Assembly: GCF_028681615.1 (NCBI RefSeq) | Contig: NZ_JAQUHV010000006.1 | Location: 38,164 to 102,163 of the forward strand | Reading direction: 5' to 3' | Origin: Sulfuricurvum sp. | GTDB taxonomy: Bacteria; Campylobacterota; Campylobacteria; Campylobacterales; Sulfurimonadaceae | DNA: 64,000 nucleotides | Shown: one piece after another, positions 1 to 7,471 of the stretch | Numbering within the stretch: position 1 is the first letter of the stretch | Layout of the letters: every line of letters begins with the position of its first letter | Program-made: the position numbers and the translations under genes | The notes under the pieces: generated by a model | The model's database searches: none | Told to the model about the DNA's origin: nothing | What the model saw: only the letters and a program-made list of their open reading frames with translations

Positions 1-888
1 GGAATAGTCACCGGTCATTGCAATGCTTTTAGCGGTATTGGAAAGTTCACGCAGGGGTTTTACAATACGCAATACTATGATCCAGACCAAGAAACCGATA
101 AGGGCAAGACCGATTCCGAATGCACTTAAAAAAAGTGTCTGAAAATGGTAAAGCAGTGAAAGGGTCTCATTTTTTGGCATGGCATAATGAAACTCCCATC
201 CTTCCAAAACTCCATCCAAAGTGATGGTGTCATGTAGATAGGAATTCATAGCCAGGATTGGTGAATTATTTTTGTACAGAAAGGATAATGAAGAAGGCGG
301 GGTAATCCATCGATAGAAATTTTGATCACTTTTTAATCGTAAAGCAAAATTTTTCATAGGATAGGACATGACTAAATAGCCTAAAAACTCTTTCGTATTA
401 AAAGAACCGTATGCCGGTGTAAATAAATAGAGATTGTCTCCAAGAAAAAAATAGGATTTATGGTGTTTTAGGGCATATTTGATCGAGTGTACCCCTTTAA
501 ATGTGGTATTAATCAGACTTGATTTTGAGGAAGCATGTATCGTAAAATCGGGACTAACCATAAATAATGAGATGGATTCTCCCAAGTCGTCGGCCTTTTG
601 TTCCAATAAGCTTGTGATACGCCGGTCCATATCCTGAACAACCATATCATCCATTACTTCGAGATGGGATAAGAAAAGAATCTCTTTTTGTAAGCGTTCA
701 ATATGGCTTTTTAAATCATTTGCGACCGACACGGACTGCGTATGGAGGATATCCTGTTCTTTGTTTAGCATTAACTCCGACTCGTATCCCCATAAATAGG
801 AGAGTAACGCAATAATAATAATGGCGATACCCCCGAAAAGGGTGATAAAAAGCTTATAGACGATCGGTAAATTATTCCATCGGCGCAT
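1..888 (-). CDS. Membrane sensor protein with HAMP domain (3' part outside window)
   Basis: The reading frame starts at an ATG at 888 and runs open off the left edge, giving the first 296 residues. There is a membrane segment at about residues 12-33, an extracytoplasmic region of some 215 residues, a second membrane segment at about 252-274, and then the start of a HAMP linker (IVKPLRELSNTAKSI). This is the front end of a histidine kinase, diguanylate cyclase or chemoreceptor; the output domain is not in the window, so the class cannot be decided. The start lies 3 bases after the stop of the PBP-like gene. It is therefore the last visible gene of a four-gene operon with a transglycosylase, a barrel protein and a periplasmic binding protein, which suggests that the binding protein feeds this sensor. 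Confidence 0.8.
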   Translation of the reverse strand, partial: MRRWNNLPIVYKLFITLFGGIAIIIIALLSYLWGYESELMLNKEQDILHTQSVSVANDLKSHIERLQKEILFLSHLEVMDDMVVQDMDRRITSLLEQKADDLGESISLFMVSPDFTIHASSKSSLINTTFKGVHSIKYALKHHKSYFFLGDNLYLFTPAYGSFNTKEFLGYLVMSYPMKNFALRLKSDQNFYRWITPPSSLSFLYKNNSPILAMNSYLHDTITLDGVLEGWEFHYAMPKNETLSLLYHFQTLFLSAFGIGLALIGFLVWIIVLRIVKPLRELSNTAKSIAMTGDYS

Positions 889-891
889 GGG

Positions 892-1311
892 TTACTCTTT
901 TGCTCGAAAGAGTATTTTTAGATGATATTTTTGGGCAATTTCCTCATCTACGTAACCTATACTGTTGTCAACTTTTGACAAAAATTCTGCAACACTCTCC
1001 TGACTTTTAAATACTTTTGGAGTACGGTGACCGAGATAATGGGCTTGGAGCCAATATTGGGCCAAAGTCTCTTTGTTTTCATTAAGAATATTTTGCTCGA
1101 ATTTACTGCGCAAGGGATTGTCAATTCCCAAATTAAGGGGGATTACTTTATTGTTGTTTAACCGAAATTGTTTTCCTATATAAATGCCCCGAATTTCATC
1201 GATATTGATTGCATTGACACCGAAATTTTCTCCCGATGCAATCACGAGGGGGTCTGCACTCAACAAGGTTAACCCATTGCAAATGATTAAAATAAAAAGT
1301 ATCTGTTTCAT
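892..1311 (-). CDS. PstS-like periplasmic protein, short
   Basis: This is a 139-residue protein with a signal peptide (about residues 1-19). The part after it resembles one lobe of phosphate-binding-type periplasmic proteins: 'NIDEIRGIYIGK' and a later 'QYWLQAHYLG' region followed by 'SIGYVDE'. At this length it is about half of a classical PstS, so it is more likely a ligand-presenting accessory than a transporter component. No permease or ATPase lies nearby. It sits between an outer-membrane barrel gene and a HAMP sensor, each separated by 3 bases, so a sensory role is inferred. The ligand is unknown. Confidence 0.7.
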   Translation of the reverse strand: MKQILFILIICNGLTLLSADPLVIASGENFGVNAINIDEIRGIYIGKQFRLNNNKVIPLNLGIDNPLRSKFEQNILNENKETLAQYWLQAHYLGHRTPKVFKSQESVAEFLSKVDNSIGYVDEEIAQKYHLKILFRAKE

Positions 1312-1314
1312 GGC

Positions 1315-2319
1315 TTAAAAAAGAACCGAAAGAGAAAATAGCCAACGGTTCAAGTCACTTTCTTGGTGTGCTTCATATTCCCCTTTGAGGGCAATATTGC
1401 TCAGCGGTCTGTAGGTATATCCTACAACCATGTTCCCATCATGTTTTTGTGTAAGAGGGGCTTTTTCAATCTCTGCACGGAGAATGGCATCGTGTTTAGT
1501 GATGATATGCCAGACTCCCTGTGCATAGATATCGTACGATAACTCTTCCCTTTGGACATCCTGTCTCAGGATAGATTCGAGGAGAAAGTCCCCTTCTTTT
1601 TTTTCGACTTTAAGAGCCCCGAGAAGATACATTGCCTCTTGCATCGGCTCAAACCGAAAATAGCCCCCGCCGAAACGCCATGTAGACTCATGATCGACGA
1701 TATCGCATGCAAGTGCGTAATGGCGATCTACATTGATATTGTTATAGTCGATATCGAGATCATGGTTATTTTGAAGGGTTAGTGAAACACGATCGATCGT
1801 ATTAGATACTTGACGAACTTCATAATTTATACCTGTCGATAGTTTTGGAAAAAAATCATTGACAAGATGGGGACTTGAAGTGGTATCACGGAGTACATTG
1901 ATCGGCATTTGATTCCAAAATCCGATATCGGAATTAAATTTCCCTAACCGTATCCTCTTATCATCGCTAAAGTAATAATCACCGAAAAGCCGTTCTATAT
2001 AGAATGTTGCATTACTGCTTTCATCCCGACGGTCTCCGACCTCTTTTTTGTAGATGTCCGAAGCTTCAAATTCAGCTAAAAAATCAAAATGGTCGTATTC
2101 ACCATACGCTAAAACTGCCATATCATCAATATCTACATAGCGTGTATGTCGATTTGCCTCATACATAGATGAGATATAGCCCCCTATAATTATAGGGGAA
2201 TTTCCCAATTGTAATCCGTCACCGAATGTATAATCATCAGCTTGCAAAAATGTACAGCTTAAAACAGACAGCAAGAATATTTTTGCACTTTTTTTCATGA
2301 CACTATTATACACTTTCAT
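1315..2319 (-). CDS. Predicted outer-membrane beta-barrel protein
   Basis: The protein has 334 residues with a signal peptide, alternating hydrophobic/polar strands and a terminal aromatic-ended strand (RWLFSLSVLF), as expected for an outer-membrane barrel. The start overlaps the stop of the transglycosylase gene in a TAATG junction, which favours translational coupling. An internal ATG at 2298 begins directly at the signal peptide (MKKSAKIFLL) and is an equally possible start; neither has a good ribosome-binding site. It resembles the proteobacterial barrels found next to PBP-like/sensor pairs. I do not recognise a named family. Confidence 0.65.
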   Translation of the reverse strand: MKVYNSVMKKSAKIFLLSVLSCTFLQADDYTFGDGLQLGNSPIIIGGYISSMYEANRHTRYVDIDDMAVLAYGEYDHFDFLAEFEASDIYKKEVGDRRDESSNATFYIERLFGDYYFSDDKRIRLGKFNSDIGFWNQMPINVLRDTTSSPHLVNDFFPKLSTGINYEVRQVSNTIDRVSLTLQNNHDLDIDYNNINVDRHYALACDIVDHESTWRFGGGYFRFEPMQEAMYLLGALKVEKKEGDFLLESILRQDVQREELSYDIYAQGVWHIITKHDAILRAEIEKAPLTQKHDGNMVVGYTYRPLSNIALKGEYEAHQESDLNRWLFSLSVLF

Positions 2320-2747
2320 TATAATTCTTTAAAAGATGCTGCGAGCCGGTTAAGCCATTTCTCTTTGTAGACCGGGGTTGCAGAATGGTAGCGCCCAACC
2401 GCTTGAAGATTAAATCCGTGTTCTTTGATATGTTCTGAAAGCAACCAGCTTCCGGCATAAATATTTACCTTCGGATCAAGGATATTTTGTTCGTTGATTC
2501 CCCATTGCGAAAGTCTGCGCAGATGGGAGGAATTGATTTGCATTAATCCGTAATCCACCGTTCCGTTGGCATTTTTGTTGATGGCTTTTGGGTTAATGCC
2601 GCTTTCGATGGTTGCAATTTTTTTGAGCAGCAAAGGAGGGATGTTGTAATGTTGTCCTGCTTCATCGAAATAACAATCATACACTGTCGTTTCTGCATAA
2701 CTGTCGGTAAAAATGAAAAGAAGCAAACTTAAAAAATATTTTTTCAT
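2319..2747 (-). CDS. Soluble lytic transglycosylase-like protein (SLT domain)
   Basis: The 142-residue protein has a signal peptide and then an SLT/lysozyme-like fold of the IagB/VirB1 type. The catalytic glutamate is in 'ATIESGINP', followed by 'DYGLMQINS' and the 'GRYHSATP' segment. Such enzymes cleave peptidoglycan glycan strands in the periplasm, often to let an envelope machine through. It is the first gene of the operon that continues with a barrel protein, a PBP-like protein and a HAMP sensor. Confidence 0.85.
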   Translation of the reverse strand: MKKYFLSLLLFIFTDSYAETTVYDCYFDEAGQHYNIPPLLLKKIATIESGINPKAINKNANGTVDYGLMQINSSHLRRLSQWGINEQNILDPKVNIYAGSWLLSEHIKEHGFNLQAVGRYHSATPVYKEKWLNRLAASFKEL

Positions 2748-2822
2748 AATATTAAGTGTAGCGCAGAGGAAGTAAGTGATACCTGAAAAGAGGGATGACC
2801 CCAGCCTCTACAGGGCTGCAAG

Positions 2823-3008
2823 TCATGCTTTGATGTCGAGATTCTGTCCCAGACCCGTCAGATCGGCACCGGAAACATTATTTGGTTGAGAAGAGGAAGG
2901 TGAAATGCTTTCCAGCGCTTTCATCACCTGCTGCCCTTGTACTTCCATCGCTTTTTTCATTGCATAAATCTGAGGCAATGTTCCGATTCCCGAATTAATT
3001 GAATCCAT
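2823..3008 (-). CDS. YjfB-like putative motility protein, small
   Basis: This 61-residue protein has a helical first half (KKAMEVQGQQVMKALE) and a Gly/Ser/Asn-rich tail. The pattern is that of the short YjfB family of putative motility proteins found in flagellated bacteria. A strong AGGAGG-type ribosome-binding site precedes the start, which supports a real gene. It stands alone, and the function is not established. Confidence 0.65.
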   Translation of the reverse strand: MDSINSGIGTLPQIYAMKKAMEVQGQQVMKALESISPSSSQPNNVSGADLTGLGQNLDIKA

Positions 3009-3072
3009 ATTTTCCCTCCTTTTTGGAGTAATAACTATATCGACAAATAGGGAACTGTTCTAAAGTGAATTA

Positions 3073-4338
3073 TTACAACTCACTGCCGCCTCTTACGATA
3101 TCCATACCGTATTTTTCCCTCATTTGCGTTAGAGCATCGGTGAGGCTTCTCATCTTGGTGTCATTATCATATTCTAGAATATTAAATGTTTTCGGATCAT
3201 GATGGATAAATTTTGTGGCACTCATAGATATATAGCGTATGGGAATATGCGGGTACAAGTCAAGCTCTTTAAATTTTTCGTGAGCAAAATGTTGAATGAA
3301 GGGTTCGTTGAACAGCCTGTACGTCGTGTATTGTTTCTTGGAACTTCCCCAGTTTTCATATCCGAGAGAGAACGCATACGTTGTTGGATTGACCCCAAGT
3401 TTCATAATGGTATGACTCCAATGTCGCACCATTACACAGATACGTCTAAAGAGCTCTTTGCGTTCTTTTACCGGATGATCCATAGATCGGGACATTCCGA
3501 TCCCTTTGCGGCTTCTACTGGGAGATACGGATTCGTTATCCCTACCCGTTAATCTGGCATAGAGATCTTGTCCCGCTCTTCCCCATGAAGTGATCAGGGT
3601 TTCTGATTTCCATGCATCTCCAACGGTTTTAATACCGTAGTGGTTCATCTTGGCTGAAAATGCTTTTCCGACACCGGGGAATTCATCGATAGGAATCGGT
3701 TTGACAAATGCTTCGATCTCTTTTTTGGGAACTACGCGTACCCCATAGGGCTTAGCGGTAGAGGTCGCGAGTTTGGCAATCCATTTGGACGTACTTGCTC
3801 CTATTGATACAGGAAGCTTGAACTCTTTGGAAATTTGTTCTTGAAGATACTTAATGAAATTTTCGGTTTCATTTTCTTCTATCCAACCTCGTAAATCCCC
3901 AAACATCTCATCAATACTGTATTGCTCCATAACCGGAACGACGGTAGCCAAATACTCCATTAGCTCATGACTGAGCGTATGATATAACAGATGATTCGGA
4001 GGAACAAGTATAAGGTCAGGGCAGAGCCGTAACGCTTCATAAATGCTCATTCCCGTTTTTACCCCGAAGGCTCTGGCTTCATAGCTTGCGGTCGTTACGA
4101 TACCGCGTATTTTATCCCCATCATTGAAATAATGGCTGGAATCATGCGGTGCATGAAAGAGTGAGGGGACAAAAGCACCGGAGTTGAGGGTAACGAGTTT
4201 TTTTGCCTGAGCGGGCTTCTTATCAAAAATAAAAGGATCGCCCCTTCCGCCGACAACGAGCCGTTTACCGATGAGTGAAGGGTTGCGGAGCCGTTCACAA
4301 GAAGCAAAAAAGCAGTCTAAATCTAAATGAATTATCAT
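3073..4338 (-). CDS. dinB: Y-family DNA polymerase (DinB/Pol IV-like)
   Basis: The ATG at 4338 gives 421 residues; a longer frame would need TTG at 4359. The N-terminus (IHLDLDCFFAS) carries the first catalytic aspartate (Asp6) and the steric-gate region, and 'YSIDEMFGDL' at about 141-150 carries the second acidic pair. A helix-hairpin-helix (DEFPGVGKAFSAKM) and a little-finger domain follow. Between 'VVGG' and 'IVTTASYEARAFGVKTGMS' there is an extra segment of about 45 residues (roughly 31-78) that is not in E. coli DinB. Expected role: translesion synthesis. Whether it is DinB or another Y-family branch is less certain than the family itself. Confidence 0.85.
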   Translation of the reverse strand: MIIHLDLDCFFASCERLRNPSLIGKRLVVGGRGDPFIFDKKPAQAKKLVTLNSGAFVPSLFHAPHDSSHYFNDGDKIRGIVTTASYEARAFGVKTGMSIYEALRLCPDLILVPPNHLLYHTLSHELMEYLATVVPVMEQYSIDEMFGDLRGWIEENETENFIKYLQEQISKEFKLPVSIGASTSKWIAKLATSTAKPYGVRVVPKKEIEAFVKPIPIDEFPGVGKAFSAKMNHYGIKTVGDAWKSETLITSWGRAGQDLYARLTGRDNESVSPSRSRKGIGMSRSMDHPVKERKELFRRICVMVRHWSHTIMKLGVNPTTYAFSLGYENWGSSKKQYTTYRLFNEPFIQHFAHEKFKELDLYPHIPIRYISMSATKFIHHDPKTFNILEYDNDTKMRSLTDALTQMREKYGMDIVRGGSEL

Positions 4339-4470
4339 AATGACGAGATGATATGACAATTTTTAGAATAATTTTGAATTTATGACAGTATGAAAGACGA
4401 CTCTAATGATTCGAGTAAAAATAAATGGAGATTAGATTTTTTAATTTTTATCTAGCTGATATTTATCTTA

Positions 4471-4962
4471 TCAATGGTGTTTTGGTGCGTCAAAAAAGAG
4501 CAAATTCGCTGAGTGGAATTCGATGCTCTTCCAACTATTTCCTCTTAATCGCATCGCTACAACGCCGCAAGTCGGAACGTTGTCTATTTCTGCATCGCAC
4601 AGGGCATTGACACATTCGGTCATCTCAGGATTATGTCCAAAGAGTATGAGTGTTTCGCATGTGTCCGGAACGCTTCGAATCACTTTGAAGACGGTTTCTA
4701 TATCACTCTCATAAAGAGAAGAATCATATGTGATTGCAGCTTCCGGAAAAGAGAGTTTTCGGGCAATTTCGATAGCGGTGGCTTGGGCTCGTAGTGCAGG
4801 GCTGGAGAGGATTAAATCGGGATGAATATTTTTTTGAGCCAAGATTGTCCCCATCAGGGGAGCATCTTTTAACCCGCGTGCATTTAATTCTCTATCAAAA
4901 TCATGTAGAAAAGGATTGCTCCAGTCAGATTTGGCATGGCGGATCAGAATGAGTGTTTTCAT
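4471..4962 (-). CDS. sixA: SixA-like phosphohistidine phosphatase
   Basis: The 163-residue protein starts with the RHG signature LIRHAKSDW (Arg8-His9, the phospho-accepting histidine). Also visible are 'LSSPALRAQATA' and 'LILFGHNPEMT', the second catalytic histidine. This is the short single-domain histidine-phosphatase form called SixA, which dephosphorylates phosphohistidine in signalling proteins of the phosphotransfer type. It is followed upstream by a small acidic protein 16 bases away, probably in one transcript. Confidence 0.85.
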   Translation of the reverse strand: MKTLILIRHAKSDWSNPFLHDFDRELNARGLKDAPLMGTILAQKNIHPDLILSSPALRAQATAIEIARKLSFPEAAITYDSSLYESDIETVFKVIRSVPDTCETLILFGHNPEMTECVNALCDAEIDNVPTCGVVAMRLRGNSWKSIEFHSANLLFFDAPKHH

Positions 4963-4978
4963 TATAAGTTCCTAGAAT

Positions 4979-5377
4979 TTAAAAGCTCAATCCGAGCTCA
5001 TGTAAAAGAGCTTGCTTCTCTTTTTCCGGGTTGTAGAAAAAGCGGTCTTTGATATCATCTTCCAAAATGGCGATATCGTCGAAAAGTTCCGCATCATCTT
5101 TCTCGGGGAAATAAAGGTTTACTTCGTTTGCCACTGAATCAAGTATCTCTTCTGAGACCTCTTCATCATCTAACAATCCGATGCGATTGGTATGGTCGAT
5201 GGTAGCGATAGCTCGGAGGAGATAGAGTTTTTCGCATCGATCATCATCCGGTTCATTATAGATCCATGTGTTGATTTGATTAATCTCAGCACGGTAGAGG
5301 ATACTTGAATCTTTGATAATTTGTTTTCGTTGTGCGGATAGTGCCACTTTGTATCCTCCTAAAGATAGTTCAATCAT
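4979..5377 (-). CDS. Hypothetical acidic protein
   Basis: This 132-residue protein has no signal peptide or membrane segment. It is rich in Asp and Glu, mainly helical by appearance, and has a central 'LLRAIATIDH' helix. I do not recognise the family. It precedes sixA by 16 bases on the same strand, so the two are likely cotranscribed. The start is preceded by a reasonable GGAGG-like site. Confidence 0.6.
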   Translation of the reverse strand: MIELSLGGYKVALSAQRKQIIKDSSILYRAEINQINTWIYNEPDDDRCEKLYLLRAIATIDHTNRIGLLDDEEVSEEILDSVANEVNLYFPEKDDAELFDDIAILEDDIKDRFFYNPEKEKQALLHELGLSF

Positions 5378-5459
5378 GTTTATCGAAGTTTAAAAAGGAT
5401 TGTACACTGTTTTTGGCACAAAATGGAAATAGTAAATGTTTTGTGACAAAATAAATTAT

Positions 5460-5702
5460 TTAGAATAGAGCAAGTTTTTGCTGACGGGTCATTTTTTTAA
5501 TAGCGTGTTCACGTTTTAATGCCGTGCTTTTGTCACGGCAAGATTCTTGATAGACAACGACAACGGGACGGCGGTATCGGGTATATTTTGCCCCTTTGTC
5601 TGATGTATTGTGTTCTATGAGACGTTTTTCCAGATCGCTAGTGATACCGGTATATAAAGTATCATCGTTGCATTTAAGAATGTATAGGATGTAAGGAATC
5701 AT
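5460..5702 (-). CDS. GIY-YIG endonuclease-like protein
   Basis: Starting at the ATG at 5702 (MIPYILYILKC) gives an 80-residue UvrC-N-terminus-like GIY-YIG domain: 'YILYILKCNDDTLYTGIT', a conserved arginine in 'DLEKRLIEHN', and a final 'KREHAIKKMTRQQKLAL'. This is the stand-alone YhbQ/UPF0213 type. A longer frame upstream is only the antisense side of pgaD's end. The gene overlaps the 3' end of pgaD by 29 bases. The biological role of this family is unclear. Confidence 0.8.
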   Translation of the reverse strand: MIPYILYILKCNDDTLYTGITSDLEKRLIEHNTSDKGAKYTRYRRPVVVVYQESCRDKSTALKREHAIKKMTRQQKLALF

Positions 5703-6138
5703 GGGTGCTCGCAATGTGATTATCAAGACGGATAATATGACCATGATCATCATGGAAAACCGTAACCAGTTGGTTGTTCGTACATTGCTGTAATTCTTCA
5801 CTGTTTACATTAAAATAACCTGCATAATCATCCGAATGATAAATTAAATGTTCACTCGGGGCTTGGTGTCTGTTTAGTCGTGAGAGGATAAACAGTACTA
5901 TCGGTGTTCCGATAAGCATATAGAGTGCATGCCAAACAGTGACACTGTGGATCTCACCGAAAATCCAGTCGGATAGTTCATCAGCAGGGGCACCTAATGT
6001 AATGATTCGATAAAATACGTGAAATACCGGCTTCCATAAATAGATAAATCCTATCCAAAGTAAAACGGTTATGATGTCCCATATGATTCGTTTGGTTTTG
6101 GGTAGCTCTCGGCGTTTATTAATAATTAATGTTTCCAT
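5674..6138 (-). CDS. pgaD: PgaD-like accessory protein for poly-GlcNAc synthesis
   Basis: The ATG at 6138 (METLIINKRRELP) lies just behind the stop of pgaC and has an AGGGG site in front, so I prefer it to the in-frame ATG at 6171 inside pgaC. The protein has 154 residues with two membrane segments (about 19-38 and 67-86) and a cytoplasmic tail, which is the PgaD layout. In E. coli PgaD binds PgaC and is required for polymer synthesis and c-di-GMP response. The assignment rests mainly on position and topology. Confidence 0.75.
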   Translation of the reverse strand: METLIINKRRELPKTKRIIWDIITVLLWIGFIYLWKPVFHVFYRIITLGAPADELSDWIFGEIHSVTVWHALYMLIGTPIVLFILSRLNRHQAPSEHLIYHSDDYAGYFNVNSEELQQCTNNQLVTVFHDDHGHIIRLDNHIASTHDSLHPIHS

Positions 6139-6142
6139 TTCA

Positions 6143-7471
6143 TCACCCCTTTTTGATCTGTTGATGCGCACCGCGGTCAGGGCTAACCCATCTGGCTCGG
6201 CCTTTTGTACCGAATAGCACTTTCGGAAGAGCGGTGACCGCCGTAAACAGATTCAGCAGCCAAAAGGCAAACGGATACCAAACCATCCAAAAATAATTTT
6301 TTCCCAAACCTTGATCATAATGGCCGTCCAGCCATTTACTTACACCGAACTGTACCAAACAAGCACCGATTAAAATAGCACTACTGTCGTCTGGTAAAAT
6401 AGGTGATTGTTGAGGCATTAAATAGGTGATAGGAACCAATAGGCTAATAAACCAGACCAAAAACACCAATACCATACTATACGCCCACAACGTGCTTAGT
6501 ATTAGCTCTACCATGAGTCCCCAGAGATGCGTTTGTTTAGGCATAAATAAAACTTTGAAGTTTTTAAGCATAACTTGTACACCGCCCATAGCCCAACGTA
6601 GACGCTGTTTCCATAATCCTTTCAAGGTTTCTGGCATCAAAATCCAAACTAAAGCACGAGGTTCAAACCGTACATCCCACCCGTTACGTTGTAGTTTCCA
6701 GGTTATATCGATATCTTCGGTTAGCATATCCGGACTCCAATAGCCTACCTCATGAACGGCAGCTTTTCTAAAGCCTGTAATAACCCCTGATACGGTAAAA
6801 ATACGTCCGAAACTGCGTTGTGCACGCTTGATCATCCCGACGATGGAAGAAAATTCACCCACCTGGATTTTTCCCAATAACGTCGTGCGATTGCGAATTC
6901 TCGGATTACCCGTTACGGCGGCAACTTCCGGATATCTGATAAAGTGCTTAATCATCCAATAGGCACAATGTTTATCAATCAAGGCATCGCCGTCAATCCC
7001 TATCAAATATTCATATTTTGCCAACAGTGCACCGGCTTGCAGTCCTAATGCTTTCCCTTGATTTTCGGCCAAATTAACGACTTTTAATTTTGGATTTGTT
7101 TTCGCCAAATCGAGTAGGATCTCTAGAGTATTGTCTTTACTGCCATCATTGATCGCGATAACTTCAAACTCCGGATAGTCGATATTCAGAGCGTACGAAA
7201 TCGTTTCGACAGCATTTTCCCCTTCATTGTAACATGGGATCAATATGCTGACTCCAGGCCAACTTTCATTGGCTCTAAGTGGAGGAATACTGTATTTGGA
7301 ATAGGGTCGTTCATTTTTAAAATAAAAAAAGATAGCCCCTACTATCCATAAACTGGACATAAAAAGTGGATAATAAAAGACATACCCCAGCACTGTGTGC
7401 CATAGTAAATGTAAGAATATTGTTAGTGTCATCAAAAATAAATCCTTCTTAGTTGTTTGGTGCCATTTCAA
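6143..7471 (-). CDS. pgaC: Poly-beta-1,6-N-acetylglucosamine synthase
   Basis: This 442-residue family 2 glycosyltransferase has N- and C-terminal membrane segments. Its processive motifs are all present: NDG (108-110), DGD (160-162), TEDID (251-255) and QRLRW (289-293). These bind UDP-GlcNAc and the acceptor. Together with pgaB (overlap 23 bases) and pgaD it forms the inner-membrane part of a PNAG biofilm-exopolysaccharide machine. Confidence 0.92.
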   Translation of the reverse strand: MKWHQTTKKDLFLMTLTIFLHLLWHTVLGYVFYYPLFMSSLWIVGAIFFYFKNERPYSKYSIPPLRANESWPGVSILIPCYNEGENAVETISYALNIDYPEFEVIAINDGSKDNTLEILLDLAKTNPKLKVVNLAENQGKALGLQAGALLAKYEYLIGIDGDALIDKHCAYWMIKHFIRYPEVAAVTGNPRIRNRTTLLGKIQVGEFSSIVGMIKRAQRSFGRIFTVSGVITGFRKAAVHEVGYWSPDMLTEDIDITWKLQRNGWDVRFEPRALVWILMPETLKGLWKQRLRWAMGGVQVMLKNFKVLFMPKQTHLWGLMVELILSTLWAYSMVLVFLVWFISLLVPITYLMPQQSPILPDDSSAILIGACLVQFGVSKWLDGHYDQGLGKNYFWMVWYPFAFWLLNLFTAVTALPKVLFGTKGRARWVSPDRGAHQQIKKG

